Shown here piece by piece: positions 7,190 through 15,866 of a stretch of 64,000 nt of DNA; within the stretch, counting starts at the first letter, position 1; each line of letters opens with the position of its first letter. This stretch comes from Candidatus Sysuiplasma jiujiangense (GTDB lineage Archaea; Thermoplasmatota; Thermoplasmata; Sysuiplasmatales; Sysuiplasmataceae). Position numbers and translations under genes: made by a program. The DNA is taken from NCBI GenBank assembly GCA_019721075.1, contig JAHEAD010000003.1:1-64000 (forward strand). The letters are read 5' to 3'. The notes below the pieces were generated by a model. It ran no database searches and had not been told where the DNA came from. It saw nothing but the letters and a program-made list of their open reading frames with translations.

Positions 7190-8683
7190 TCAGTCCATCA
7201 GGACATAAAAGTCGAGAAACCGGTTTGGGCTGGAAAAGAGCGGAAGCGGCGAATACTCCCATGAATGGTTTCTTGACCTCATTATGAAGACGCGCATCTC
7301 ATCTGCCGTGTTCAGATTGCTGTAGGCAACCCGAAGCGCTGCCAAAAGCGACTCTCTCTTCTCGGCGAACAGCCTCTTCAGCGAAGTGAACGGAAGGGCA
7401 AGTCTGTTCTCGAAGCAGGACTTAACCGTCTCCACCGCATCCGGTCCCCGCGTTGAACCGTTCATGACATCCATCAGCAGCGGGTAATGCAGTGAAATGT
7501 AGAAATTGTTCTCCTCACAGAGGAGCGCAGCACGATAATCCGGATACTGCCTGAACACTTCGGAATTTAGCAGGAGCGGAGTTCCGATTTCGCCCTTTTC
7601 GGGATAGTCGAGGCTCTTCACAAAATCGTCATATGCAGCAACAGCCGAACGAAGCGAAGGAAGCAGGAGCGTCTGCGAGCCATGCCGTTCAGAGAATTTC
7701 TTCACGACGGCCGCCATAATCTTCCTTCTGCGTATTATGTCCGACTTCATCGATGCGGCCTGATCGTCGGGAATGAACTTCAGCAGGCTGTTGAGGTTGA
7801 AAGAATTTGCATGCCTTATCAGTGTGCACTCCATCAGTTTACCTGAAGGCAGATCCGCTCCGTTCTTCAGCCTGACGGAAAATTCCTCGTTTGACACGGC
7901 ATCGGTGAAGAGGGCGCTATTTTTCCTGAAACGTGAAATTGTGAAGAGCGAATTTCTCTGGTTCAGGACGCTTTCAAAGATCGGTCTCACCCTGTCGCTC
8001 ATGAGCCGCCTGAATTCGGCAAAATACCATTCAGGCGGAAGAAGCTCGACGGCAGGAAGGACAAACCTGGAATTGAACCACTGGAGAAATTCCATTTCCC
8101 TGACAGCAGGATCGGCAAGAGCCCTGACCTGCTCCTCCCCGGAATACATACCGTCAAACCTCTTTCCGGCGCTTTCCGCAGTTCCCGGGAAAACAAGGGA
8201 GGAGGCCCTGTAAATCTCCGCTTCGGCCTGAAAATGACTGTTTATGGAGGCATAGATGCTCCTTTCCTTCAGAATTCTCGAATAGCTGTCGAGAAGCATC
8301 GGCCTGAATACAGGATAGTTCCTGATTACCATCTCATCCAGGTATCTGTGGCCCTTTTCGGATGCTTCATTCAGGAGATCCAGCAGCTTTTTAAGGGCTT
8401 CCTTCGCAGCCTCCGGAGAAAAAGAGTGTTTCTGTATCTTCGTCCCGAAAAGTAGCTTTACGAGATTGTCTGCGAGTGTGTCCCTGCCTGCAGGCGTATA
8501 ACCGCTGTCCAGCGCGTTTTCAACGGACGACCTGATTTCATTTTCAGAAATCTTCTGTGTGTTCTGAAAATACACGTAGAGCACAAACTCTGCAAGCAGC
8601 AGGGGATCTGCGGAAAGTGCAGCGTCAAGGTCGGCCGGCTTTTCCTGAGGCATGATACAACATGAGGGCCAGTTTGCGGTCAT
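7190..8683 (-). CDS. Uncharacterised 497-residue, mainly helical protein
   Basis: I do not recognise this protein. It is predicted soluble, with no signal peptide or long hydrophobic segment. It is rich in alternating Leu/Phe and charged residues typical of an all-helical fold. Conserved-looking stretches include LLPPEWYFAEFRRLM near residue 215 and NSLLKFIPDDQAASM near 295. The start at 8683 is doubtful, because the first ten residues (Cys-rich) look non-native; M11 at 8653 is a good alternative. Long stretches without genes lie on both sides, so there is no operon context. Base composition matches the host genome. Confidence 0.7.
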   Translation of the reverse strand: MTANWPSCCIMPQEKPADLDAALSADPLLLAEFVLYVYFQNTQKISENEIRSSVENALDSGYTPAGRDTLADNLVKLLFGTKIQKHSFSPEAAKEALKKLLDLLNEASEKGHRYLDEMVIRNYPVFRPMLLDSYSRILKERSIYASINSHFQAEAEIYRASSLVFPGTAESAGKRFDGMYSGEEQVRALADPAVREMEFLQWFNSRFVLPAVELLPPEWYFAEFRRLMSDRVRPIFESVLNQRNSLFTISRFRKNSALFTDAVSNEEFSVRLKNGADLPSGKLMECTLIRHANSFNLNSLLKFIPDDQAASMKSDIIRRRKIMAAVVKKFSERHGSQTLLLPSLRSAVAAYDDFVKSLDYPEKGEIGTPLLLNSEVFRQYPDYRAALLCEENNFYISLHYPLLMDVMNGSTRGPDAVETVKSCFENRLALPFTSLKRLFAEKRESLLAALRVAYSNLNTADEMRVFIMRSRNHSWEYSPLPLFSSPNRFLDFYVLMD

Positions 8684-9061
8684 TAATTAACATTTGCGGA
8701 GAAACGGCTGCAGAATGCACGCCCTGGATTGAAGGGGAATAAATTCCCATGCCCTTATGTGCCTGCGTTCCGGCCTGCGTGTTTGACTGCCTGCAGCAGC
8801 GTGCAGGAGTCGGCCATCAATGCGGAGGCACAACTGCGGCCATCGCTTTGCCATGGGACGGGACGCTGTCTATGCACAGTGAAATCAGCGCAGAACTCAC
8901 TCAATTGCACAGGAAGAGCATTTCGGACATGAAAGGCCTCCTTCCCGGCCTGCACGTGAATGCAGGCCCGTGAAATAACATGGACCTGCGGCGGGTGTCG
9001 GATTCCGGATGCCGGAGCGCATTAGAAAACTTGCGGCCGGATCGTGCAGAGTTCCGGGCGC
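8684..9061. other. Gene-free stretch
   Basis: About 375 bases. Several short overlapping open frames exist on both strands, but none has a ribosome site, a recognisable motif or neighbour support. I see no RNA gene in it. Confidence 0.5.
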
Positions 9062-9976
9062 TCAGCCGCTCAATTCACTTATCAGTTTCCTGAGACCCTC
9101 TTCGACAGTTGTTTCTGCTGTAAAATTGAGCTCCCTCTTTGCTCTGGAGGTGTCGGCGAGTGTCCTGAAGATGTAGTTCCTGATAGGGTTCTTCACATAC
9201 TCAGGCTCAAGTTTCCTGCCCGTGGCCTCCGAAATCATGGATACCATCTGGTTAAGCGATGTCTCCCTCCCCGTTCCTACGTTGTAGACGCCGTTGACAA
9301 TCTTCGATCTGGCAGCCGCTATGTTTGCCTTTGCAATGTCATCGGCAAAGATGAGATCTCTCGTCTGTTCCCCGTTTCCGTAAATCAGGGGCCTTCTTCC
9401 CTTTCCGTCAAGCTCAAGCGCGTCCCAGAGAAACTGCGAAATCATATTGGCTATCTTTCCCTTCTTCCTCTCGCCGATGCCGTAAACGCTGAAATAACGC
9501 AGGAATACTATGCCGACGCCGGTGACAGCAGAAAACGAATTTCCGAGATTTTCCATTGCCAGCTTTGATGCGGCGTACATATTCGGTGCGGCTGTTATGA
9601 ACTGATCTTCCCTTGAAGGGAGCGGCAGACTCCCGTAAATGCTGGAAGTGGATGCTGCCACAACCTTTGAAACATTTTCGATCTCCGCGTTCCTGAACAC
9701 GTTGATGCTGCCTATGGTATTGACAGCGACGCCCTCTGTCGGATCGGGATAGAACATGGGCGAAGATGATGCTGCCGCCTGATGGAAAACGTAATCGCAC
9801 CCGCCGATTGCCTTTTTTAGCGCCTTGGGGTCCATAATGCTCCCCTTCACGAAATCGACATCCGGATCGTCGCATCTCACTATGTCGATGCCGGCTACAT
9901 CCCAACCCCTCTTCCTGCAGGCTGCTGCAATACGCGCGCCTATAAGTCCGGATACGCCTGTGACCAGTGCCCTCAT
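9062..9976 (-). CDS. NAD-dependent nucleotide-sugar epimerase/dehydratase (GalE-like SDR)
   Basis: An extended short-chain dehydrogenase. The nucleotide-binding TGVSGLIGARI is at residues 6-16, AAS(T)SS(I)YG at 108-115, and the catalytic pair Y134/K138 is in MYAASK. DYVFHQAA and YFSVYGIGERKKGK are typical of UDP-glucose 4-epimerase and related enzymes that interconvert nucleotide sugars for surface glycans. The 304-residue length fits. The exact substrate cannot be read from the sequence. It follows purC on the same strand after about 33 bases. Confidence 0.85.
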   Translation of the reverse strand: MRALVTGVSGLIGARIAAACRKRGWDVAGIDIVRCDDPDVDFVKGSIMDPKALKKAIGGCDYVFHQAAASSSPMFYPDPTEGVAVNTIGSINVFRNAEIENVSKVVAASTSSIYGSLPLPSREDQFITAAPNMYAASKLAMENLGNSFSAVTGVGIVFLRYFSVYGIGERKKGKIANMISQFLWDALELDGKGRRPLIYGNGEQTRDLIFADDIAKANIAAARSKIVNGVYNVGTGRETSLNQMVSMISEATGRKLEPEYVKNPIRNYIFRTLADTSRAKRELNFTAETTVEEGLRKLISELSG

Positions 9977-10009
9977 ATTTTCACTTCCTTTTTTTATTCG
10001 TGCGGCGAA

Positions 10010-10924
10010 TCAGCTGAAGGATTCGCCTGTTATTCTTTCAAACATGTCGGTGTACAGTTGCGTTGTCTTCTTAACGATGTCCCCGGGGAGAGCAGGTATA
10101 GGCGGTTCCGGTTCATGCGCCGATCTCGATGCTTCCAGTTTCGAGTAGTAGCCCGTGTTCCTGTAATACTGCCTGACGAATTCCTTGCTGAGTTCCTCTA
10201 TCTTCCCCTGCGCATATGCATCAAGATCCCACCATCTGTCTTCATCGCAGGTCCCGAAGGTGTCCACGAGGACGGGATTCCTCACCCTGTCGAGGGCGAA
10301 TTCCTTTTTGCCGTCGACATGTATCAGGCCCCTTTTTCCCACTTCCTCCTGAACTGCAGTGTCTATGTTCAGTATCAGAGTGCGGATCTTATCCAGCTCT
10401 TCTGCAGAAAGGCCAGATATTGACTTTGCCTCTTCAAAAGAAAGATGCCTGTCCGTTTTCTCAAACTTGGTCGTGAGTTCAAAATAGGGCTGAGGGAGTT
10501 CTTCACCGTAGCTGACTGCATGGCCCGGCGGAAAGCCGAGTTCAGCCGCCTTCACTTCTCCCTTTGCGACACGATCCATCAGGCTGCCGGCTGCGTAGTA
10601 TCTCATCACGAATTCAAGCGGTATAAGATAATGTCTCGTTTCGCCGTTGATCTTTGCATAATCGGTTATGACATCGAAGCGTCTCACGCGCATCCTGTTG
10701 GATGCGACGAGTTCGGTAAAATGTGTGTTGACGCCCATATCTTTGACGAACTGAAACCAGAAAGCGCTGGTCCTGCAGAGCGACTCACCCTTATGGGGCA
10801 CCGTCACTGGTATGATCTTGTCGAATACAGATATCTGATCCGTAAAAACGAACTCAAGCGTCGAAGAGTCCACTGCATATACCTCTTTGACTTTGCCCTT
10901 TCTGAGAAGCTGCAAATAATTCAC
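10010..10924 (-). CDS. purC: Phosphoribosylaminoimidazole-succinocarboxamide synthase
   Basis: PurC (SAICAR synthase) joins CAIR and aspartate using ATP in purine biosynthesis. The N-terminal GKVKEVYAVD, the DQISVFD segment, and HPGHAVSYGEELPQPY-like and DFELGFD-equivalent regions (KKEFALDRVRNPVLVDTFGTCDEDRWWD) fit the long, eukaryote/yeast-like form of the enzyme, and 304 residues is its usual length. The start is a GTG with a GGTG-type ribosome site close by; a TATA-like element (AGTTAATAAG) lies about 55 bases further upstream. Other pur genes are not present here. Confidence 0.92.
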   Translation of the reverse strand: MNYLQLLRKGKVKEVYAVDSSTLEFVFTDQISVFDKIIPVTVPHKGESLCRTSAFWFQFVKDMGVNTHFTELVASNRMRVRRFDVITDYAKINGETRHYLIPLEFVMRYYAAGSLMDRVAKGEVKAAELGFPPGHAVSYGEELPQPYFELTTKFEKTDRHLSFEEAKSISGLSAEELDKIRTLILNIDTAVQEEVGKRGLIHVDGKKEFALDRVRNPVLVDTFGTCDEDRWWDLDAYAQGKIEELSKEFVRQYYRNTGYYSKLEASRSAHEPEPPIPALPGDIVKKTTQLYTDMFERITGESFS

Positions 10925-11077
10925 CGCCTTTTTGAGGTTCTTTCAGCGTCCATAAAATTGGTGCTTATTAACTATTGCCTAGAAACAGCGGACAGCGGTT
11001 CTTCCGCGAAGTCTGTGCGCGGCTGACGCAACGGCAAACGCAGCATCGGCTGGCTTGCATTGCAGCGCAGAATGATT

Positions 11078-11962
11078 TCAGATGGCACCCTGTGACTTGA
11101 GTTCACGTTTCAGCCTGGCGGTTTCCTTTTCGGTCATGTGCCTGAGCGGCGGCCTTACGAAACCGGCATTCACGCCTTTCAGTTTCATAGCCTCCTTAAT
11201 CGGCTGAATGCGCGGATCTGTCAGGAGGGCCCTCAGCCCGGAAATCCTTGACTGGATTGTCATTGCCTTTGAAAATTCGCCGTCCTGGAAAAGTCTGTAA
11301 AGGTGCACGTAGCTTTCAGGGAATGCATTGGAATAACCGCTCACGCATCCGTCCATGCCTGTGATGAGGCCGGGAAGGAAGTAGTCGTCCGTGCCGCAAA
11401 AAACTATCCTGCCGTCTGGCTTTCCGTAAACAAGCTGCTGAAGGTTTCTGAAATCGCCGCTGCTGTCCTTTATGCCTATAATGCTGGAATGTTCCTCCAT
11501 GATTTCAATCGCCGTCTCGGGACTCAAATGGACGCCCGTCATCGGCGGGATGTGATACATGAACATGGGCAGATCGGTAAACGAGGATATAGTTGAGTAA
11601 TACTTCATTACCGCCTCCTGGTCAGGTTTGTAATAGCTCCCTGGAACGGCCGCAATTGCGTCTACGCCCGTCTCCTTTGCATGGAGCGAAAGTTCCTTCA
11701 CATCTTCAATTGCGTTGGCTCCGACATGGACTATCAGCGGTACCTTGCCGCTGCACCTGTCCGCACATATCTCAGCCAGTCTCTTCCTCTGCCTGACCGA
11801 CATGGAGATGCCCTCCCCCGTTGTCCCGGCAGCATAGATTCCGTCTATTTTCCTCGATATAAGATAATCAAGCACATCGACGAGTCCTGTTTCATCCAGC
11901 TCGCCTGACAAGGTGAACGGGGTTATCATTGCAGTAAACACACCGGAGAATTTTTCTGTCAT
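11078..11962 (-). CDS. DapA/NAL-family aldolase (dihydrodipicolinate synthase or KDG aldolase)
   Basis: A Schiff-base class I aldolase with a TIM barrel. AAGTTGEG (residues 44-51), the catalytic tyrosine in MYHIPPMTG, and the lysine in IIGIKDSSGD are all present, and the length of 294 is standard. The family includes dihydrodipicolinate synthase, 2-keto-3-deoxygluconate aldolase and N-acetylneuraminate lyase. In archaea of this type, KDG aldolase of the Entner-Doudoroff branch is as likely as lysine synthesis. The gene stands alone, divergent from the moa operon, so context does not decide. Confidence 0.88.
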   Translation of the reverse strand: MTEKFSGVFTAMITPFTLSGELDETGLVDVLDYLISRKIDGIYAAGTTGEGISMSVRQRKRLAEICADRCSGKVPLIVHVGANAIEDVKELSLHAKETGVDAIAAVPGSYYKPDQEAVMKYYSTISSFTDLPMFMYHIPPMTGVHLSPETAIEIMEEHSSIIGIKDSSGDFRNLQQLVYGKPDGRIVFCGTDDYFLPGLITGMDGCVSGYSNAFPESYVHLYRLFQDGEFSKAMTIQSRISGLRALLTDPRIQPIKEAMKLKGVNAGFVRPPLRHMTEKETARLKRELKSQGAI

Positions 11963-12052
11963 TAAAACCGGTTTCTGAATGCAGTTATCATATTAATCTT
12001 ATTTCCCTTAAATCGGTCAAGCTTGATAAACAAACAGGTATTAATCCTCTGC

Positions 12053-12307
12053 ATGAAGATGTCAGTGATGCTGTTTGCACGGTTCAGGGAGCTTGCACGA
12101 TCTGATGCAATACAGGTGGAGATGCCGGGAGACGGCAGCTGGACTGTGGAACTGCTGAAAAAACAGATCTCCATCCAGCACCGGTCGCTTTCCGCGATGA
12201 TGGATTCATGTCTTGTGGCAGTCAACGAAGTATTCGCCGGGAACAGCGCAAAGATCTTCCCGGGAGACAGCATTGCGCTGATGCCGCCGGTGAGTGGTGG
12301 ACTTTGA
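12053..12307 (+). CDS. moaD: MoaD-like molybdopterin synthase small subunit
   Basis: A ubiquitin-fold sulfur carrier (MKMSVMLFARFRELA... GDSIALMPPVSGG). MoaD carries the thiocarboxylate used by MoaE to build the dithiolene of molybdopterin, and its C-terminal Gly-Gly must be free. Here one more codon (Leu) follows Gly-Gly before TGA, which is unusual; see findings. The ATG at 12053 is chosen because the domain starts there and TATA-like elements lie upstream; an earlier ATG at 12023 is in frame. It is the first gene of a five-gene molybdenum-cofactor operon. Confidence 0.82.
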   Translation: MKMSVMLFARFRELARSDAIQVEMPGDGSWTVELLKKQISIQHRSLSAMMDSCLVAVNEVFAGNSAKIFPGDSIALMPPVSGGL

Positions 12308-12309
12308 GA

Positions 12310-12735
12310 GTGGAACTGCGCGACGGTCCTATCACGGAGCGGATGGCGCTCGGAAAACTCAATACGGCAGGGTGCGGATCAACCGTACTGTTCACGGGAC
12401 GTGTCAGGCCTTCGGAAAACGGCAGGAGAATTGATTCCCTCTATTATGAGTGCTATCGGAGCATGGCAGAGAAACTGATTTCGGAAATACTGGAAAATGC
12501 GATCAGAAGATACAGGCTGTCTGATGCTGCCGTCATTCACCGAATTGGAAGTGTCGGTGCGGGAGAGCTCAGCATCGTTGTAGCCGTTTCGTCAGTGAGG
12601 AGAAGGGAAGGCTTCAGGGCGTGCGCCGGGATCGTGAAGAGTATCAAGGAAAAAGTACCGATCTGGAAAAAGGAGATCGGGGAGGTTGAGGAATGGCAGT
12701 CAGAAAGGGTGCAGGAACCGAAACATCGATGGTGA
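12310..12735 (+). CDS. moaE: Molybdopterin synthase catalytic subunit
   Basis: MoaE converts cyclic pyranopterin monophosphate to molybdopterin with sulfur from MoaD. Characteristic features are TVLFTGRVRPSENG, the HRIGSVGAGELSIVVAVSS motif, RREGFRACAGIVKSIKEKVP, and IWKKE with the catalytic lysines. The start is the GTG at 12310 (a TTG two codons earlier overlaps the moaD stop). The family begins here, so the longer open frame to 12208 is ignored. It overlaps the moaC start by about 40 bases. Confidence 0.92.
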   Translation: MELRDGPITERMALGKLNTAGCGSTVLFTGRVRPSENGRRIDSLYYECYRSMAEKLISEILENAIRRYRLSDAAVIHRIGSVGAGELSIVVAVSSVRRREGFRACAGIVKSIKEKVPIWKKEIGEVEEWQSERVQEPKHRW

Positions 12736-13169
12736 ACATCACCTCGAAACCAGTCGTGCGAAGGGTTGCAGTGGCCGAAGGGAGGATAAGGCTGCGGAAG
12801 GCAAGTATCGCATCGATTCGCGGGAAGAACAGAAAGGGGGATGTCCTGACGGTGGCCGAGATTGCAGGCATAGCAGCCGCAAAAAGGACATCCGAACTGA
12901 TACCGCTGTGCCATCAGATACCGCTGACGGGAGTTCAGGTGAAATTCAGGATAGACAGCGCAGGCGTCCGCTGCATGTGCAGGGTTGAGGCCAGATGGGG
13001 CACCGGCGTTGAAATGGAGGCGCTTGCAGCGGTGAACGCGTCGCTGCTGACCATCTGGGACATGGTGAAGAAGACGGAAAAGGATGGGGAGGGGCAGTAT
13101 CCTTTCACGTGCATGAGCGACATAAGGGTTGTGTCGAAGGAAAAGGAGGGATCCGCTGGCAGTCCATGA
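12693..13169 (+). CDS. moaC: Cyclic pyranopterin monophosphate synthase accessory protein
   Basis: MoaC acts with MoaA at the first step of molybdenum-cofactor synthesis. MVNITSKPVVRRVAVAEG, IPLCHQIPL with its catalytic His, and GVEMEALAAVNASLLTIWDM are diagnostic. The true start may be M13 (12729), which begins at MVNIT. At 158 residues it has the normal length. moaA is not in this window. Confidence 0.93.
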   Translation: MAVRKGAGTETSMVNITSKPVVRRVAVAEGRIRLRKASIASIRGKNRKGDVLTVAEIAGIAAAKRTSELIPLCHQIPLTGVQVKFRIDSAGVRCMCRVEARWGTGVEMEALAAVNASLLTIWDMVKKTEKDGEGQYPFTCMSDIRVVSKEKEGSAGSP

Positions 13170-13656
13170 CCACAGGGAAACTTCGCCGCAGAAGGTTTTG
13201 TTCGGCATCGTGACGGTCAGTGACAGCAGGACACACGAAACCGACAGTTCGGGCACAATCATAGAAAAACTTGTCTCCGCCGCGGGCCACAGTGTTGCAG
13301 TGCGCAGCATCGTGAAGGATGACGGCCGGGAAATACTCTCCGCGCTGACTGCATCGATTGACGGAGGAGCGGAGGCTGTAGTGTTTACGGGCGGCACAGG
13401 CATAACATCCAGGGATGTGACTTATGAAACGCTAAGACCGCTTATGGAAAAATTACTCGACGGATTCGGTGAACTGTTCAGATATCTGAGCTACATGAAA
13501 ATAGGAAGCGCTGCAATAATGAGCCGCGCATTCGCCGGCGTAATCAAGGGAAAGATTGTTTTCTGCCTTCCGGGCTCACCTGAGGCTGTGAGTCTTGCGA
13601 TGGAGGCCATAATACTGCCTGAGATCGGTCACATAATAAGGGAGATCCGCAGATGA
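13129..13656 (+). CDS. moaB: Molybdopterin adenylyltransferase (MoaB/MogA family)
   Basis: The protein activates molybdopterin by adenylation. FGIVTVSDSRTHETDSSG, VVFTGGTGITSRDVTYETL and the C-terminal FCLPGSPEAVSLAMEAIILPE mark the MoaB/MogA fold. The frame is open from a TTG at 13129 that overlaps moaC; the exact start is not clear because no ATG precedes the conserved core. The stop overlaps the moeA start (ATGA). Confidence 0.9.
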   Translation: MCRRKRRDPLAVHDHRETSPQKVLFGIVTVSDSRTHETDSSGTIIEKLVSAAGHSVAVRSIVKDDGREILSALTASIDGGAEAVVFTGGTGITSRDVTYETLRPLMEKLLDGFGELFRYLSYMKIGSAAIMSRAFAGVIKGKIVFCLPGSPEAVSLAMEAIILPEIGHIIREIRR

Positions 13657-14861
13657 GCGGCAACTGGAACTACAGAACACTTGAACAGGCGGTGAGGACG
13701 GCTGTAGCACATACCAGGGGCATCGGGCGGTCGGAGTTTGTACACATCGATGACGCCCGCGGGAGGATACTGGCACAGACTGTGAGGGGCAGAATAAACG
13801 TGCCGCCATGGGACCGGTCGACGGTCGACGGGTATGCAATAAGGAGCGCTGACACATCTGACGGAAGGATGGTCACGCTTGGGATCATCGGCCACGTGAA
13901 GGCGGGCGACTCCTTCAGAGGGAGTGTCGGAAAGGGGGAGTGCGTCGGCATCGCAACAGGCGCGCCGATGCCTGAAGGTTCTGACGCTTCGGTCATGTTC
14001 GAGCGTGTGGATGAAAACGCGGATGAGGGAAAAATCTCCTTCTCATTCAGGGTGCAGAGGGGAGAGAATGTTTCGTTCAGGGGCATCGATATAGCAAAGG
14101 GGGATGTTGTTGCGGCGAAAGGGCAGAGGATAACGGCAGGAATCCTCGGTGCGCTCGCGTCACAGGGCATGGCAAGAGTGAGGGTGACGGCAAGGCCTGT
14201 CGTAGCTGTAATACCCGGGGGTGACGAGGTTTCCCCGGTGGGACGGAAGACGCGCAGGGGACAGATATATGATGTCAATTCGCACACCATAGCATCCGTT
14301 GTTGAAAAAGCAGGAGGGAGGGCCTTCATAATGGATACTGTGGCAGATGACAACGATGAGGTACGCAAAGCGCTTGTTTCAGCGCTTAAATATGACGCCT
14401 GCGTATTTGCAAGCGGAAGTTCGGCCGGCCAGAGGGATTTTGTTGCCGGTGCAATCGAAAAGGAGGGAAGACTGCTTTTCCATGGCGTGAGAATGAGACC
14501 CGGAAGACCTACGATGTTCGGCGTTGTAAGGGGCAGGCCCGTGTTCGGACTGGCGGGCCATCCGGTCTCCTCCTTCCTCGGCGCACACTATCTGGTCGCA
14601 CCAGCCGTCAGAAAAATGTCGGGGGCAGGAAACAGCCAGCCTGCCATTGTGATTACGGCCCCATTCTCGGGAGAGAGCAGAGGCGATAACGCCACAGAGC
14701 GGCTCATACCGGTGAAGGTGGTTGATGGCCGATGCATTCCGGTTTTCAAGGAATCGGGTGCCATAACAAGCATCTCGATGGCTGACGGAATTGTCAGGCA
14801 GCCTGCGGGAAAGGATATCGGCAACGGTGACATTGTGGGCGTTGAACTGCTGAACTGCTGA
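13653..14861 (+). CDS. moeA: Molybdopterin molybdenumtransferase
   Basis: MoeA inserts molybdate into adenylated molybdopterin. Residues 50-60 (NVPPWDRSTVDGYAIRS) are the classic MoeA signature. IATGAPMPEGSDASV, the GDE(V)SPVG segment and YDVNSH follow in order, and FGLAGHPVSS is near residue 292. At 402 residues it has the standard four-domain length, without the PBP-like C-terminal extension of some archaeal forms. It is the last gene of the moaDECB-moeA operon; all genes overlap or nearly so. A molybdo- or tungsto-enzyme must exist elsewhere in the genome. Confidence 0.94.
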   Translation: MSGNWNYRTLEQAVRTAVAHTRGIGRSEFVHIDDARGRILAQTVRGRINVPPWDRSTVDGYAIRSADTSDGRMVTLGIIGHVKAGDSFRGSVGKGECVGIATGAPMPEGSDASVMFERVDENADEGKISFSFRVQRGENVSFRGIDIAKGDVVAAKGQRITAGILGALASQGMARVRVTARPVVAVIPGGDEVSPVGRKTRRGQIYDVNSHTIASVVEKAGGRAFIMDTVADDNDEVRKALVSALKYDACVFASGSSAGQRDFVAGAIEKEGRLLFHGVRMRPGRPTMFGVVRGRPVFGLAGHPVSSFLGAHYLVAPAVRKMSGAGNSQPAIVITAPFSGESRGDNATERLIPVKVVDGRCIPVFKESGAITSISMADGIVRQPAGKDIGNGDIVGVELLNC

Positions 14862-14885
14862 TGGAAGACACCGGCGGATCTTCAG

Positions 14886-15308
14886 CTACACCTCTATCAT
14901 CCTTAGTTCTTCGCCTATCCTGCATTCCACCGGTCCGAGGTCGCGTATTATCTTGAATTTCTGTTTCTGCACGCCCTGCGGAAAACAGCACCTGTAACTG
15001 GGGCAACCGACGAAATTGCAGCTCCTCCTGTCCGGAACTATGACCGATCCCTCTACAACCTGCTTCCTGCGTACGGCTATCCTGTGTGTTATCTCTTCGA
15101 CCCTGACAACCCTGACACCGCCTTCATGAATCGCGCAATCGTCGTGATGCTTCGATCTGACTTCAACTACCCTGTAATGCTGTCCCGGTTCAAGATTCAG
15201 GCAGGCTACCTTGAGTCTGCAGTCACGGCATTCAGGAGAGGGCCCGTTGAAAATGAATGCACCTCCCTCCCTGGCGATATGTTCACCAATCAGCGTAATT
15301 CCGGGCAT
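14886..15308 (-). CDS. UPF0179 family Cys-rich protein
   Basis: A 140-residue archaeal protein of the UPF0179 family. It opens MPGITLIGEHIAREGGAF and has a Cys cluster CRDCRLKVAC (residues 27-36), C58, and a second cluster CNFVGCPSYRCC (97-108). The cysteine pattern suggests metal or Fe-S binding, but no activity is established for the family to my knowledge. It is convergent with moeA, whose stop lies 25 bases away. Confidence 0.8.
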   Translation of the reverse strand: MPGITLIGEHIAREGGAFIFNGPSPECRDCRLKVACLNLEPGQHYRVVEVRSKHHDDCAIHEGGVRVVRVEEITHRIAVRRKQVVEGSVIVPDRRSCNFVGCPSYRCCFPQGVQKQKFKIIRDLGPVECRIGEELRMIEV

Positions 15309-15578
15309 CCTTTTACCTCAGTCGCTTCTCCAGATCCGACTGTAAGACATACACGGAGGGGCAATAGCAGACTGACGCATATTATATGTTTGCTATCCGT
15401 AAACCTGCAGACCGGATTCAGTGGAAATGCCAGTCAGCACCAGCCTGTCTGGCGCACACCAGCCTGCGCATATAGAGACAGCACATGTCAAACTTTGGAA
15501 ACCAGGAGGAAACGGCTATAGACGTGTCCGGTTGACGGATACGGTATAGTTTGATGTGTCATGAACCGGCAGAACACA

Positions 15579-15839
15579 TCAGGATTCTCTCCCGGATGTT
15601 GAAAGACTGCCGATGTCTCCGGCATTCCTCGGAAGGCGCGAAACCACCTGTTTCAGCACATCGATCGAGACGGTATAGAATTGCTCCGGATCCCTTTCCA
15701 CCCACCCCGGATAGCGTGTTATAAGGGGAGAGGGATAGTCCTTCTGCGCTGCCGCCACTACACGATATGAATCTCCCACTGCGAGCGCCTTTACAGAGCT
15801 TGTTCCCACATCCAGGCCGATCGAATACATCTGACTCAC
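15579..15839 (-). pseudogene. FGGY-family sugar kinase, truncated N-terminal fragment
   Basis: The fragment starts MSQMYSIGLDVGTSSVKALAV, the N-terminal ATPase motif of xylulokinase-type FGGY kinases, and continues through the usual GWVERDPEQFY segment. It stops at LSTSGRES, where intact kinases read (S)GQ. No further kinase sequence follows on this strand. Intact members have about 500 residues, so only 86 remain. It directly follows the broken permease and probably shared an operon with it. Confidence 0.75.
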
Positions 15840-15866
15840 CCGGCAGCCTTCGGGCCGGAAAGCATT

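Noticed and set aside
8729-8973. Cys-rich short frames on both strands
   Set aside because: They overlap in several frames, and the cysteines have no regular metal-binding spacing, unlike the frame at 6831-6971.
12208-12309. Longer start for moaE inside moaD
   Set aside because: The extra residues are moaD read in another frame. The MoaE family begins at the GTG at 12310.
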